A stretch of DNA of 64,000 nucleotides. Source: Thysanoteuthis rhombus. Lineage: Eukaryota > Mollusca > Cephalopoda > Oegopsida > Thysanoteuthidae. The notes below the pieces were generated by a model. The model ran no database searches and was not told the origin of the DNA. It saw nothing but the letters and a program-made list of their open reading frames with translations. Positions within the stretch are counted from its first letter, which is position 1. Every line of letters begins with the position of its first letter. Position numbers and translations under genes: made by a program. The DNA lies in assembly GCA_963457665.1 (NCBI GenBank), contig OY735236.1, positions 43,285,642-43,349,641 on the forward strand. The letters run 5' to 3'. Shown one piece after another: positions 50,601 through 63,600 of the stretch.

Positions 50601-52330
50601 TTGGCTGCATATTTTGCATATTTTTCGAATGAGCCTAATTTGATGGAAATAGCTGCTATTGGTCGAGAAGGCACTTCTAGCACGTACATAAGTGAACCGT
50701 CAGATATGTTCTTCTCTATGTCATCTTTACCTATCGATTTTATAGCATTTTTGGTGTACATTTACACACTGATTGCAACGGTAGCATTTGATGGCGTGGT
50801 TTTAATGTATTTTTCGATTTAGCCCAATTTGGTTGAAATAACCGCTGTTGGTCGAAGAGGCACTTCTAGCACATACATAAGTAGGCCTTCAAAAGTGGTC
50901 TTTTGAATGTCATTTTTATATCTCAATTTCATGGCTTTTTCTGGCGTAGTTTGACGTGCTGATTGCGATGGTACCATCGAATTGGCTGCATTTGATGTAT
51001 TTTACAATTTAGCCCAATTTGTTGGAAATAGCAACAATTGACCAAAAATGCATTTATAGCACATACATAATTAAGCCGTCAAAAATGGTGTTTTGAATGT
51101 CATTTTTACCTATCGATTTTATGTCTTTTTCTGGTGTAGTCTGACGTGCTGATTGCAACGGTACCATTGGATCTGTTTGATCTGATTATTTTTTCAATTC
51201 AGCTCAATTTGATAAAGTAGCCACAACTGACCGGAAATGCATTACTACCACATACATAAGTAAGCCGTCAAAAATGTTCTTTTGAATGTCATTTTTAGCT
51301 ATCGATTTTATGGCTTTTTTTGGCGTGGCTTTACGTGCTGATTTCAACGGTACCATTTGATCGGGTGGATTTGATGTATTTTTCGATTTAGCCCAATTCG
51401 ATGAAAACAGCAGCTGTCGAAAAGGCACTACTAGCACATACATAAGTAAGCCGTCAAAAGTGGTCTTCTGGATGTCATTTACTCCTATCGATTTTATAAT
51501 TTTTGTTGGTGTAGTTCGACGTGCTGATTGGAACAGTACCATTGGATTGGGTTGATATGATGTATTTTTCGATTCAGCCCAATTTGATGAAAATAGCCGC
51601 TATTGGTCGAGAAGGCACTTTAAGCACATTCATAAGTAAGCCGTTTGAAATGATCTTTTAAAAGTCAGTTTTACCTATCGATTTAATGGCTTTTTCTGGC
51701 GTAGTTTGAGATTTTGATTCCAAAGGCACCATTGAATAGGGTGGATTTGATGAATTTTTCAATCCATCCCAATTTGATGGAAATAACTTCTATTCGTCGA
51801 GAAAGCATTTCTAGTAAATACATAAATAAGCTGTCAAAAATGGTCTTTTGAATGTCATTATTACCTATCGATTTTATGGCTTTTTCTGGCGTAGTTTGAC
51901 GTGGTGATTGCAATGGTACCATTGGATCCATTGGATTTGATGTATTTTTTGATTCAGCCTAATTTGATGGAAATAGAAACAATTGACCGGAAAGGCATTT
52001 CTACCACGTACATAAGTGAGCCGTCAAAAATGGTCTTTTGAATGTCATTTTTACCGATTGATTTTATGGCTTTTTCTGGCGTAGTTTAATGTGATGATTG
52101 CAACAGTACCATTGGATTGGGTGGATTTGATATATTTTTCAATTTTGCCAAATTCCATCGAAATAGCCGCTGTTTGTCGAAAACCACTTCTAGCATATAC
52201 ATAAGTAAGCTGTCAGAAGTTGTCTTTTGAATGTCATTTTCACCTATCAATTTTATGGCTTTTTATGCCTGTTCATGCTGATTGCAACAGTAACATTAAA
52301 TAGGGTGGATTTGATGTATTTTTCGACTCA

Positions 52331-52436
52331 AGAAAAGCCATAAAATCGATAGGTAAACGTGACATTCAAGGGAGCATTTTTGACGGCTCACTTATGTAGG
52401 TGCTGGAAGTACCTTCTCGACCAATAGCGGCTATTT
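52331..52436 (+). repeat. Micro-inverted piece of satellite B
   Basis: About 106 bp read in plus orientation (AGAAAAGCCATAAAATCGAT through GTGCTGGAAGTACCTTCT to AATAGCGGCTATTTCG) inside the otherwise minus-oriented right arm. Minus-orientation satellite resumes at about 52441 (ATGGCTTTTC). The flanks are short A/T runs. Confidence 0.85.
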
Positions 52437-53577
52437 CGAAAAAATGGCTTTTCATGGGGTAGTTTGACGTGCTGATTGCAATGGTACCATTTGATCGGGT
52501 GGATTGGATGTATTTTTTGATTTATTCAAATTTGATGGAAATAGCTGCTGTTTGTCGAAATGGCACTTCTGGCACGTACATAAGTAACCCGTCAAAAATT
52601 GTGTTTTGAACGTCATTTTTACCTATCAATTTTATGGCTTTTTGGCGTACCATTGGATCAGGTGGATTTGATGTATTTATCAATTTAGCCCTATTTGATG
52701 GAAATAGCCAAAATTGACCAAAAATGCGTTTCAACCACATACATGAGTAAACCATCAAAAATGGTCTATTGAATGTCATTTTTACCTATCGATTTTATGG
52801 CTTTTTCTGGCGTAGTTTGACGTGCTGATTGCAACGGTACCATTGGATTGGGTTGATTTGATGTATTTTTCGACTCAGCCCAATTTGATGGAAATAGCCA
52901 AAATTGACTGAAAATGAATTTTTACCGCACACATCAGTAAGCCGTCAAAAATGGTCTTTTGAATGTCATTTTTACCTATCGATTTTATGGCTTTTTCTGC
53001 CGTGGTTTGACGTGCTGATAGCCATGGTACCATTGAATTGGCTGCATTCGATGTATTTTTCAATTCAACCCAATCTGATTGAAATAGCTGCTATTGGTTG
53101 AGAAAGCACTTGCAACACACACATAAGTGAGCCATAAAATATAGTCTTTTGAATATCATTTTTACCTATCGATTTTATGGCTTTTTCTGGCATAGTTTGT
53201 GGTGCTGATTGCAACAGTGCCATTACATTGGTTCGATTTGATGTATTTTTCGATTTAACCCAATTTAATGGAAATAGCCACGATTGACTGAAAATGCATT
53301 TCTAGCACTTGCATAAGTGAGCCATCAAAAATGGTGTTTTGTATGTCATGTTTACCCATCGGTTTTATGGCTTTTTCTGGCGTAGTTTGACGTGCTGATT
53401 GCAATGGTACCATAGGAATGGGTGGATTTGATGTATTTTTGATTTAGTGCAATTTGATGGGAAAAATGCATTTTTAGCACATACATAAGTAAGCCAACAA
53501 AAATGGAGTTTTGGATATCATTTTCTCCTATCAATTTCATGGCTTTTCCTGGTATAGTTTGACGTGCTTATGACAAC

Positions 53578-56400
53578 GGTACCATTGGATCGGGTGGATT
53601 TGATGTATTTTTCGATTTAGCACAATTTGATGGAAATAGACACAATTGACCAAAATGCATTTCTACCACATACATTAGTAAGCTGTCAAAAATGGTCTTT
53701 TGAATATCATTTTCACCTATCGATTTCATGGCTTTACCTGGCGTAGTTTGACGTACTGATTGCAACAGTACCAATGGATCAGATGGATACGATATATTTT
53801 TCAATCAAGCCCAATTTGATGGAATTAGTTGCATTTGGTCAAGAAGGCACTTCTAGCACATACAAAAGTAACCCGTCAGGAACGGTCTTTTGAATATCAA
53901 GGTTACCTATCGATTTTATGTTTTTTTCTGGCGTAGTTTGACGTGCTGATTGCAACGGTACCATTGGATCGGGTGGATTGGATGTATTTTTCGATTTAGC
54001 CCAATTTGATGGGAAAAGCCACAATTGGTCGAGAAGGCACTCCTAGCACCTCCATAAGTGAGCCGTCAAAAATGGTTTCTTGAATGTCATTTTTACGTAT
54101 TGATTTTATGGCTTTTTCTGGTGTAGTTTGACGTGCTGATTGCAACGGTACCATTGGATCGGGTGGATTTGATGTATTTTTCGAATTAGCACAATTTGAT
54201 GGAAATAGCAGCTATAGTTTGAGAAAGCATTTCTAGCAGATACATAAGTGAGCCATCAAAAATGATCATTTAGATGTCATTTTACCTATCGATTTTATGG
54301 CTTTTCCTGACATAGTTCGACGTGTTGATTGCAACAGTACAATTGAATTGGCTGCATATGATGTATTTTTCGATTTAGCCCAATTTGATGGAAATAACCA
54401 CAATTGAGGGAATATGCATTTCTAGCACATGCCTAAGTGAGCCCTCAAAAATAATCTTTTGAATATCATTTTTACTTATCAATTTCGTGGCTTCTTCTGG
54501 CGTAGTTTGACGTGCTGATTGCAACGGTACCATTTGATTGGATGGATTCGATGTATCTTTCGATTTAGCCTAATCTGATGGAAATAAACACAATTGACCA
54601 AAAATGCATTTTTATCTCGTACATAAGTAGGCCGTTGATAATGGTTTTTTGAATGTCATTTTCAATGATCAATTTTATGGCCTTGTCTGGCGTAGTTTGA
54701 CGTGATGATTGCAACGGTACCATTGAATTGGCTGCATTGGATGTTTTTTTTCGATTCAGCTTCATTTGATGGAAATAGCCGCTATTAGTCAAGAAGGCTC
54801 TTGTAGCACATACATAAGTGAGCAATACAAAATGGTCTTTTCAATGTCAGATTTACCTGTCGATTTTATGGTTTTTTCTGGCGTAGTTTGAAGTGCTGAT
54901 TGCAACGGTACCATTTGATCGGGTGGATTTGATGTATTTTTTGATTTAGCAAAGTTTGATAGAAATAGCCACAATTGACCGAAAATCCATTTCTACCACA
55001 TACATTAGTAAGCAGTCAAAAATGGTCTTTTGAATATCATTTTTACCTATCGATTTTATGGCTTTTTCTGGCGTAATTTGACGTGCTGATTGCAACAGTA
55101 CCATTGGATCGGGTGGATTTGATGTATTTTCCAATTTCATCCAACTTGATAGAAATAACCACAATTGACCGAAAATGCATTTCTAGCACATACATTGTTA
55201 ATCCATCCAAAATGGTGTTTTGAATGTCATTTTTACCTATCGATTTTATGGCTATTTAAGGCATAGATTGACGTGCTGATTTCAACGATACCATAGAATC
55301 AGCTGCATCTGATGTATTTTTCGATTCAGCCCAATTTGACGGAAATAGCTGCTAATGGTGGGGAAGGCACTCCTAGTACATACATAAGTGCAACGTCAAA
55401 AATTGTCTTTTAATGTCATTTTTACCTATCGATTTTATGGCTTTTTCTGGCGTAATTTGATGTGCTTATTGCATCAGTATGATTGAATTGGCTGCATATG
55501 ATGTATTTTTCGATTTAGCCCAATTTGATGGAAATAGTTGCTATTGGTCGAGAAGGCACTTCTAGCACATATATAAGTGAGTCATCAGAAATGGTGTTTT
55601 GAATTTCATTCTTACCGATCGATTTTATGGCTCTTTCTGGCTTAGTTTGACGTGTTTATTGCAACGGTACCATTTGATCGGGTGGATTTAGCCCAATTTG
55701 ATTGAAATAGCCACAATTGACCAAAAAAGCATTTCTAGCACATCCATAAGGAAGCCGTCGAAAACGGCCTTTAAAATGTCATTTTTACCTATCGAATTTA
55801 TCCTTTTTCTGGCGTAGTTTGACGTGCTGATTGCAACAGTACCATTGAATCGGCTGCATTTTGCGTATTATTTGATTGAGCCCAATTTGATGGACATAGC
55901 CACAATTGACCTAAAATGCATTTGTAGCATATACATAAGTGCAACGTCAAAAATTGTCTTTTGAATGTCATTTTTACTCATTGATTTTATGGCTTTTTCT
56001 GGCATAGATGACGTGGTTTGGCCTGCTGATTGCTACGGTACCATTGGATCGGGTGGATTTGATGTATTTTTCGATTTAGCACAATTTGATGGAAATAGAC
56101 ACAATTGACCAAAATGCATTTCTACCACATACATTAGTAAGCTGTCAAAAGTGGTCTTTTGAATATCATTTTCATCTATCGATTTCATGGCTTTACCTGG
56201 CGTAGTTTGACGTGCTGATTGCAACAGTACCAATGGATCAGATGGATTCGATATATTTTTCAATTAAGCCCAATTTGATGGAATTAGTTGCATTTGGTCG
56301 AGAAGGCACTTCTAGCACATACTAAAGTAACCCGTCAGGAATGGTCTTTTGAATATCAAGGTTACCTATCGATTTTATGTTTTTTTCTGGCGTAGTTTGA
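53578..56400 (-). repeat. Right-arm block duplicated at 2459 bp (about 13 monomers)
   Basis: The segment starting GGTACCATTGGATCGGG at 53578 recurs at 56037, with shared variants for about 350 bp. These include GCTTTACCTGGCG and GAATTAGTTGCATTTGGTC. The offset of 2459 bp equals 13 monomers minus 11 bp, the same step as in the left arm. Confidence 0.7.
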
Positions 56401-57090
56401 CGTGCTGATTGCAATAGTACCATTGAATCGGCTGCATTTTGCGTATTATTTGATTTAGCCCAATTTGATGGACATAGCCACAATTGACCTAAAATGCATT
56501 TGTAGTATATATATAAGTGCAACGTTAAAAATTGTCTTTTGAATGTTAATTTACTCATTGATTTTATGGCATGATTTTCCTGGCATAGATGACGTGGTTT
56601 GGCCTGCTGATTGCTACGGTACCATTGGATCGGGTGGATTTGATGTATTTTTCGATTTAGCACAATTTGATGGAAATAGACACAATTGACAGAAAATGTT
56701 CTAGCCTATGCATAAGTGAGCCATCAAAAATGGTCTTTCGAATATCATTTCTACTGATCGATTTTATGGCTTTTTCTGGCGTAGTTTGACGTGCTGATTT
56801 CAACAGTACCATTGGATCAGGTGGATTTGATGCATTTTTCAATTTAACTAAATTTGATGGAAGTGGACAATATTGACCGAAAATGCATTCCTAACACATA
56901 CATAAGTAAGCTATCAAAATGGTGTTTTGAATGTCATTTTTACCTATTGATTTTATGTTTTTTTTCTCGCGTAGTTTGACGTGCTGATTGCAACGGTACC
57001 ATTGGATTGGCTGCATTCGATGTATTTTCAGATTCAGCCCAACCTAATAGATATATCTGCTCTTGGTGGGAAAGGCACCTCTAGCACATA

Positions 57091-57960
57091 CATAAGTGAG
57101 CCGTCAAAAATCGTCTTTTGAATGTCATTTTTACCTATCGATTTTATGGCTTTTTCTTGTGTAATTTGACGTGCTGATTTCAATGGTACCATTAGATTGG
57201 CTGGGTTTCATGTATTTATCATTTTAACCCAATTGCATGGTTATAGCCACTATCGGCTGAGAAGGCACTTCTAGCACATACATATGTGGTCTGTCAAAAG
57301 TGGTTCTTCGAATGTCATTTTTACCTATCGATATTATGGCTTTTTCTTGCGTAGTTTGACGTGCTGATTGCAGCAGTACCATTGGATTGGCGTATTTTAT
57401 GTAGTTTTTGATTTAGCCCATACTGACGGAAATAGCTGCTATTGGCTGAGAAGGCACATCTTGCACGTACATAAGTAAGCCCTCTAAAATGGTTTTTCCA
57501 ATTTAATTTTTAACTCTCGATTTTATGGCTTTTTTAATCCTAGTTTGACGCGCTGATTGCAACGGTACCATTGGATCGGCTCCATTTGATGTATTTTTCG
57601 ATAAAGCCTAATTTGATGGAAATAGCCGCTATTTGCTGAAAAGTAACTTCTAGCATATACATAAGTAAGCTGTCAAAAATGGTGTTTCGAATGTCATTTT
57701 TACCTATCGATTTTATGGCTTTTTGTTGTGTAGTTTGACGTGCTGATTGCAACGGTACCATTGGATTGGCTGTAATTGATGTAGTTTTTCATTTAGCCCC
57801 TTTTGACAGAAATAGCTGCTATTGGCAGAGAAGGCACTTCTTGCACTTAAGCCTTCAAAAATGGTGTTTCGAATGTCATTTTTCCCTTTCGATTTTATGG
57901 CCATTTTTGGTGTATTTTGATGCAATGATTGCAATGGTGTCCATGGTTTTGTTTTATTTG
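57091..57960 (-). repeat. Right-arm edge units, homologous to 33250-34150
   Basis: Diverged monomers whose order and private variants match the segment next to the retroelement in the left arm, in opposite orientation. The match ends at about 57960 in GTCCATGGTTTTGTTTTATTTGAT. Confidence 0.85.
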
Positions 57961-58740
57961 ATCTTTTTTTCTTCAAGTTACCCCTCATTTACGGAAATAG
58001 CTGATTTTGGCTGGAAAGGCCTTTTCACCATATACCCCTCTGCACTGGCATTTGGGATGTCATTTTCACATATTGATTTTATGTCTGATTCATGTATAGT
58101 TCGATGCACAACTTGCAATGATGTTGTTGGCTTTGCTGTATTTGATGTAGTTTTCAAGTTAGCTTATATATATGGTAATACCCGATTTTGGCCAGAAAGG
58201 CTATTGTACCATATAGCCTCCCGAAATGGGATTTTAGATGATATTTTTACATATCGATTTTATGGCTGTTTCTGGTGTAGTTCGATGCATTGACTGCAAT
58301 AGTGACGTTGGTTTTGTTGTATTAGATGTTGTTTCTCAGTTAGTTCTCATTCACGGAAACAGCTGATTTTAGCCGGTAAGGCCCTTCCTCTGCATAGAGC
58401 CCGACCCGGGATTCTGGATGTCCGATTCACATATCGATTTTATGGCTCCTTTTGGTGTAGTTTAGATGCACTGATTGCAATGCTTTCATTGGTTTTGCTG
58501 GATTCGATGTAGTTTTTGAGCTTGCTCCTATTAACAGAAATAGCCGATTTTGGCCAGAAAGGCCCTCCTACCACATAGCCCCCCGAACTGGGATCGTTTA
58601 TGTCATTTTTACATGTTGATTTTATGGCCGTTTTTGGTGTAGTTCAATGCACTGATTTTGATTGTGTCATTCGATGTAGTTTTCGAGTAAGCTCCTATTC
58701 ACGGATGTAGCCAATTTTTGCAGGAAAGGTCATTCTACCT
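57961..58740 (-). repeat. Decayed outer edge of satellite B
   Basis: About four very diverged monomers, still recognisable by repeats of GATTTTATGGC, GGTGTAGTTCGATGCA-type and GGCCAGAAAGGC blocks at about 190-bp intervals. Divergence increases outward and homology is lost near 58740. This is a natural array end, in contrast to the sharp left boundary at 14697. A 175-codon open frame here (57766-58293) is repeat-derived. Confidence 0.8.
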
Positions 58741-58895
58741 AATATTCAGTTATTTCCAGTTGTGACATGTGGTCTCTTGGAGTTGTGGCATCGTTGCTTT
58801 CATATTATCTGGACTACACAGATCAACTTTTTAAAAAGTAGAGACCAGATACATAAATGCAACCATTTTTTGTTGGAAACATTTGCACGCACCTA

Positions 58896-59106
<211 letters not shown>

Positions 59107-59260
59107 AAGAAATGGATACAGGATCGTGAATATGCAATTCATGTTGTCTAGGCTAAATAATGCATTAACCGTGTATTAATGGGGGATCATTTTAAAATAG
59201 AATTTCAATATGATATTATGCAATTTATAATCATTCTTTCGGATCATGTGACCATTTCCT

Positions 59261-59290
59261 AACACACACGCACGCACACACACACACACG

Positions 59291-59343
<53 letters not shown>

Positions 59344-59344
59344 T
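59261..59344. repeat. (CA)n-(TA)n microsatellite, possible SINE tail
   Basis: A CA-rich tract followed by TA, directly adjoining the 3' side of the tRNA-like element on the minus strand. Confidence 0.95.
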
Positions 59345-59500
59345 ATTGTGTCATCCACAAACTGCTGTTTCGATCTATTAGATCTCTTCAGTGTAGCTAT
59401 AGACTTTATCCCATCCAGTACCGCGAGGCAGAATTGAAACCGGGGAGCCAATATCCTACCTCTGGACTACGGAACTGGGTGGTCAGTAAGGCTGAAATTA
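59345..59500 (-). mobile_element. tRNA-derived SINE-like element
   Basis: On the minus strand TAGTCCAGAGGTAGG (59469-59455) resembles a pol III A box, and GGTTTCAATTC (59441-59431) resembles a B box. The head is most like a tRNA-Glu-type sequence. The spacing is shorter than in a real tRNA, so the anticodon region would be shortened. The body runs to a TA/CA-rich tail at 59344-59261. This identification rests on motif resemblance only. Confidence 0.4.
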
Positions 59501-59566
59501 AGTGATATATTAATTTACGCAGAAACTCCTCGTCCACCAGAGTGCTCTATTCCTATGGAAGAGCAT

Positions 59567-59676
<110 letters not shown>

Positions 59677-59985
59677 GTATAATATACAATAAGGGGTTTA
59701 ATAAATTTGAGGAAGGTATCTTCCATAAGCCTTGAGGCCTTATCAAAATTTGTCTACCTAAAAACTAGAATTAAAAAGTTCTGCCTTTCGTTTTTACATA
59801 TTTCATAATTCAATCTATCTATACTTTTTAAGTACAAATGAATTGTCTTTAATTATTCAGGAAGATCAATAAAAAATTAAAAATTATAAATTCCAAAATT
59901 TCAAACAAACCACTATATGAATCATTATGTTTTTTTGAAAATATATATACATTGAAATGAAAATTTATTTTTTGGACATCTTTAG
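59677..59985 (+). repeat. Dispersed repeat R, copy 1
   Basis: About 300 bp similar to 62381-62665. Shared blocks include TAAGCCTTGAGG, CAAAATTTGT-type, AAGTACAAATGAATTGT-type and TTTCAAACA(A/G)ACCACTAT. Both copies start next to a (TA)n tract. It looks like a small non-coding mobile element of unknown class. Confidence 0.75.
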
Positions 59986-60960
59986 TATGCATATTACATG
60001 ATTAACTAGAATATATTTTTCAAGTCAATGCTATGTAATGTTTCAAATATACTTTTATTTTCATTGATAACATGCACTAGATGACAATGTATATAACTGT
60101 TCGAAGGGAGATGAATGATCAGAAATATTTTTTATGTAAAAAAAGTCAAAGTCTGAGAATTACCTATGTATTTATTTATTTAAGTACTTGATGATTTATA
60201 CCTTACGAATGTAAAATAGTAGGTCAGTGACTCTAGAACTTTGGTACCAAATGAATGTTTTCATTTCAATCCCTAGTACCATGATAGTATTACTAATTGA
60301 TTATAACCAATAAAAATAATGCATAAATAAGTAATAAAAATACCTAAGTAAATTGAGCGTATTGTATATGTTTTAAATATCAAAGTATCTTTTATAAAAT
60401 ATCGCTTCCATTAAGCATAATTTAAATTGCAGCTCTCATAACATATTTCTGCCTAAAATCAAACTTTAGCATAAAAAAAAACTTAATGTGGCTGAATAAC
60501 TGATATCCACAATTTATATTATTTGGTTTATGCTTTTACTGACCATGCATTAATTGATCCTCTGTTATCAAACAGCCACAAGAGCCAATGGATTTAACTG
60601 ATGTAATTACTAATGAATATACATAAGAATGTATGCATTTAGGGAAATATATGCTTGTACTTTTAATTCTATTGAGACATGATTGAACAAATACATCATT
60701 ATAGTTATTTTTTTAAATATCTGAAATATGAAGTAATGATGTCTCTGTATATGGTTATAGACTTAGATAGAATTACACTTTGATTTTAATCTGAAGTTGC
60801 AAAAGGTAGGAATATAAAGCTAGCATGATACCAAGTTTGTCATAGTCCATGTATTTCTTGGAGTCAAAATTCATCCTATCAAGGTTTTTTTATTATTGTG
60901 AGGGTTTACTGTAAATGCATGTAAAAAGTCAAGATATTAGACAATTTTTTTTTTTCTCAC
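59986..60960. other. Unique AT-rich DNA, nothing recognised
   Basis: No long reading frame, RNA gene or tandem repeat was found on either strand. Confidence 0.5.
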
Positions 60961-61002
60961 TGATGTCCCAGCCTCTGTCCCAGCCTGTCATCAACTTCCA
61001 GC

Positions 61003-61067
61003 ACCTACCTACCTACCTACCTATCTACCTATCTACCTACCTACCTACCTACCTACCTACCTACCTA
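61003..61067. repeat. (TACC)n tetranucleotide microsatellite
   Basis: About 16 units of CCTA/TACC with two CTAT interruptions. It creates a Tyr-Leu-Pro-Thr repeat in one frame, which is an artefact. Confidence 0.95.
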
Positions 61068-61919
61068 GCCGTCTCTGCGAGCACACGGATGTCCATACAC
61101 CGTAGCGCTTCACACTGCTCCCACGACGACAGCAACAACAACAACAGGGAATCCTGTCTCGGGCCTTCCAGTCACTGGTCTAGTCGTCGTCTTCGAACGT
61201 TATCGTACCTAGTAAACAGCCGGCAACGGCAGGAATTAACGTACGAGACGGTAAGGAAGAGACGGGCAAGGACCGTAACTCTTCCTCACCTTCGTCCGCT
61301 TACCTCCCTTTTGTTTGTTTACCTTTCGATACGGCCTAACATCGTGAGCGTGTCGCTCTTTCAATGGAACGAGACAGTCTTTTCTACTTCTTCTTCCGTA
61401 GAAAAAATGGTAGCAGCCGCCTAAGCAGCGGATCTTGAGACAGAGGACAAGTTTCTTAGTGAGCCTCTAGGCTACAATGGTAGGCAGCAGCGAGCTACAG
61501 GGCTGAACATTACGATAGGAGCGCTTTCTACTACCTGGCGTCGTCTGCACGCTACGAAAGCCGGTCTCCGAAGAGAGTCGAGAGGAAATGAGTTGCGATT
61601 AGGGAGGGGGAGAGAGATAGATAGTGATATACAGAGAGTGATCAAACCGATCATTTCTATCGTCTGTTTTCTTCAATTTTCATTTCACGCCCGTTGGTCA
61701 TGTCCACTGACCACCTATCCATTCTTATCGTGTTATTTCTATGCTTCAACCTTCTGTAACAAGTGATGAAATATTTTTCCATGTGCATTATCTCCCTTTG
61801 AACGTAGACTCATAACAAAGTATAGATTATTTAGCTTTCCTACATAAAATATCATACATCGTTAAACTTGATAGACTGAAAATCGATTGAAAATTATTAT
61901 TCAACTATTGAAACTGAAG
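61068..61919 (+). promoter_or_regulatory. CpG-rich island and possible 5' exon with consensus donor
   Basis: Base composition changes sharply. From about 61068 to 61660 CpG is frequent (many CGT, ACG and CGTCGTC motifs) within very AT-rich surroundings. The stretch ends in GAAACTGAAG/GTAAGT at 61919/61920, a full-consensus 5' splice site. A promoter with a non-coding or partly coding first exon of a plus-strand gene extending beyond the window would explain this. A 169-codon frame (60915-61424) crosses the TACC microsatellite and has no recognisable domain, so I do not call it a protein. Confidence 0.4.
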
Positions 61920-61924
61920 GTAAG

Positions 61925-62199
61925 TTCTCTGCTTAAATTTGATTTTGTGTCGAATCTTTTTAATTTCTAACTGAGGAGTTATGAAATAGTGAGATTTATT
62001 TTTAATTCAATAAATACAATTTAATATTATGGTATTGGATAGTTAAATTTTTTCTGAGACCTTTAAAATTCTTCTACGCTTTAATTTGATTTGACACTCT
62101 TATCTTACATATCTGTAATCATTATTGCAATAAAAATTGATTGAACAATTTATAAAAAATGCGAAATAAAAATTAAAGATTTGATGTTTTTGATTAAAT
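61925..62199. other. AT-rich sequence, possible intron start
   Basis: No repeat or frame was seen. It would be the beginning of an intron if the donor at 61920 is used. Confidence 0.35.
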
Positions 62200-62335
62200 T
62201 TTTCTTTGAACCACAAAAATATTTCAGATCATTTATTTCCTTCAGAAAAATTTTTTAGTTTTAGTTTTTTTGTATACAAATTTAATAGACCCCTCATGCT
62301 TTAAAAAAAAATTTTCTCAAAGTTATTGAATTATT

Positions 62336-62382
<47 letters not shown>

Positions 62383-62665
62383 GTTCAATATATTTGAGGG
62401 AAAATTTTCAGTAAGCCTTGAGGGGTGTATTAAAATTTGTATACCAACAAAACTAAAACTAAAAAATATCGCTTTTCTTTTGCAATTTTCACAATTGAAT
62501 CTATCTGTACTTTTTGAGTACAAATGAATTGTTTTCGATTGTGCAGGAAAATCAATTAAAAACTTTATATTTCAATATTTCAAACAGACCACTATCTGAA
62601 TCACCTAGTCTTTTGTAAATATATATACATACATTTGAAATAAAAATTTAGTTTTTTTTAATATC
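62200..62665 (+). repeat. Fold-back repeat around (TA)n, with repeat R copy 2
   Basis: A (TA)n core at 62338-62379 has flanks that are imperfect reverse complements for at least 130 bp. The left side, read backwards, gives ACAATAATAATTCAATAACT, then a segment ending in GACCCCTCA's complement and an ACAAAAAAACTAAAACTAAA-like block. The right side has ATAGTTCAATATATTTGAGG, CTTGAGGGGTGT and AAACTAAAACTAAAAAAT. The right arm continues as repeat R (compare 59677-59985). A fold-back or MITE-like element would give this layout. Confidence 0.65.
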
Positions 62666-63390
62666 AGTTGTTGTACTTAATTGCAATGAATCGATAATAA
62701 GTCCAATTTTTCATCATATCACGCGTGAAAATGTTTCATAGTATATTGGTACTAAATTCTCACATCTTGTTCCATGAATGCAATGTTGTACTAAGACTTG
62801 ATTCAATTATCATTTAATTAATTATAATCAGATAGGTATGTTTTTTCAAGATACAACTTTGTGTTCTATACATCATAATTACAAATCAATTTTTTTTTTG
62901 TTTTTTAGAAAGAATGACTATTGATGATGTGTTGGACCATCGTTTGTTAATGTTAGTTATCTGCCTCTGTTTATTTTTAATCAATTGAAGTAAACAATAC
63001 TTGGCAAAGTTTAACCTCTGAGTTGTCAAAAAAGGATTATTTGATAACAACTGATTTTCACACACTACTGGATGACAAGAAGTAAACATTTCTCCTTTTT
63101 GGTACTTGATTTTTTTCCTAAAGTTGATTTTGTGCCAAACTCAAGCTTGATTTAACTTTTTTTTATTATATTTTTCATACAAACATTATTTGTAATATCA
63201 AAAAATTAAAAACATCCCAACCTCAAATTTTGATAGCCTGGAGTAGTTCAAAGAAGCAGAAACATCAATCAAAGAAATTTAAAGTAAATTTTCAATTTTA
63301 TTATTTCTCGACTATTTTGATACAATATAAACAATAGTTGATATATTTCAGAATGAATAACTATGAAATGTCTGTAATATTTCACAGATG
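62666..63390. other. Unique AT-rich DNA, nothing recognised
   Basis: No convincing gene, repeat or RNA feature was seen. A 67-codon frame on the minus strand (63089-62886) shows no domain. Confidence 0.45.
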
Positions 63391-63600
63391 AATTATGATC
63401 TTATAAATAAGTGATCAAATGAATAAATTACATTTTATATTATTATAGTTCAAAATTTTTTATAATCTTGTAAATAATTAGATAAATAAATTATAATATT
63501 ACAGTTCATATTGTTATAGTACACATATTTCATTATTATCTTGCGAATAATTAAATGGATATATCATGATCTAACAATTCACATATTTTTGTCTATTCAT
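63391..63600 (+). repeat. Imperfect ~70-bp tandem repeat, three units
   Basis: Units begin near 63392, 63461 and 63532 with ATTATGATCTTATAAATAA, TATAATCTTGTAAATAATTA and ATTATCTTGCGAATAATTA. They share a following TAAAT(A/G)AAT..AGTTCA-type part. They are AT-rich and diverged. Confidence 0.6.

Larger units (their letters stand above)
45297..57090 (-). repeat. Satellite B, right arm (minus orientation, more diverged)
   Basis: Reverse-complement 190-bp monomers, recognised by CGTAGTTTGACGTGCTGATT followed by GCAACGGTACCATTG. Neighbouring monomers differ more than in the left arm, and many carry small deletions, as near 48880, 52640 and 55685. It starts with three in-frame 189-bp copies (about 45500-46065). 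Both subtypes described for the left arm occur. Confidence 0.96.

Noticed and set aside
57766..58293. 175-codon plus-strand frame
   Set aside because: It lies entirely within edge and decayed satellite B units.
60915..61424. 169-codon open frame in the CpG-rich region
   Set aside because: It crosses the TACC microsatellite, has no recognisable domain, and the island is better explained as a promoter or 5' exon.
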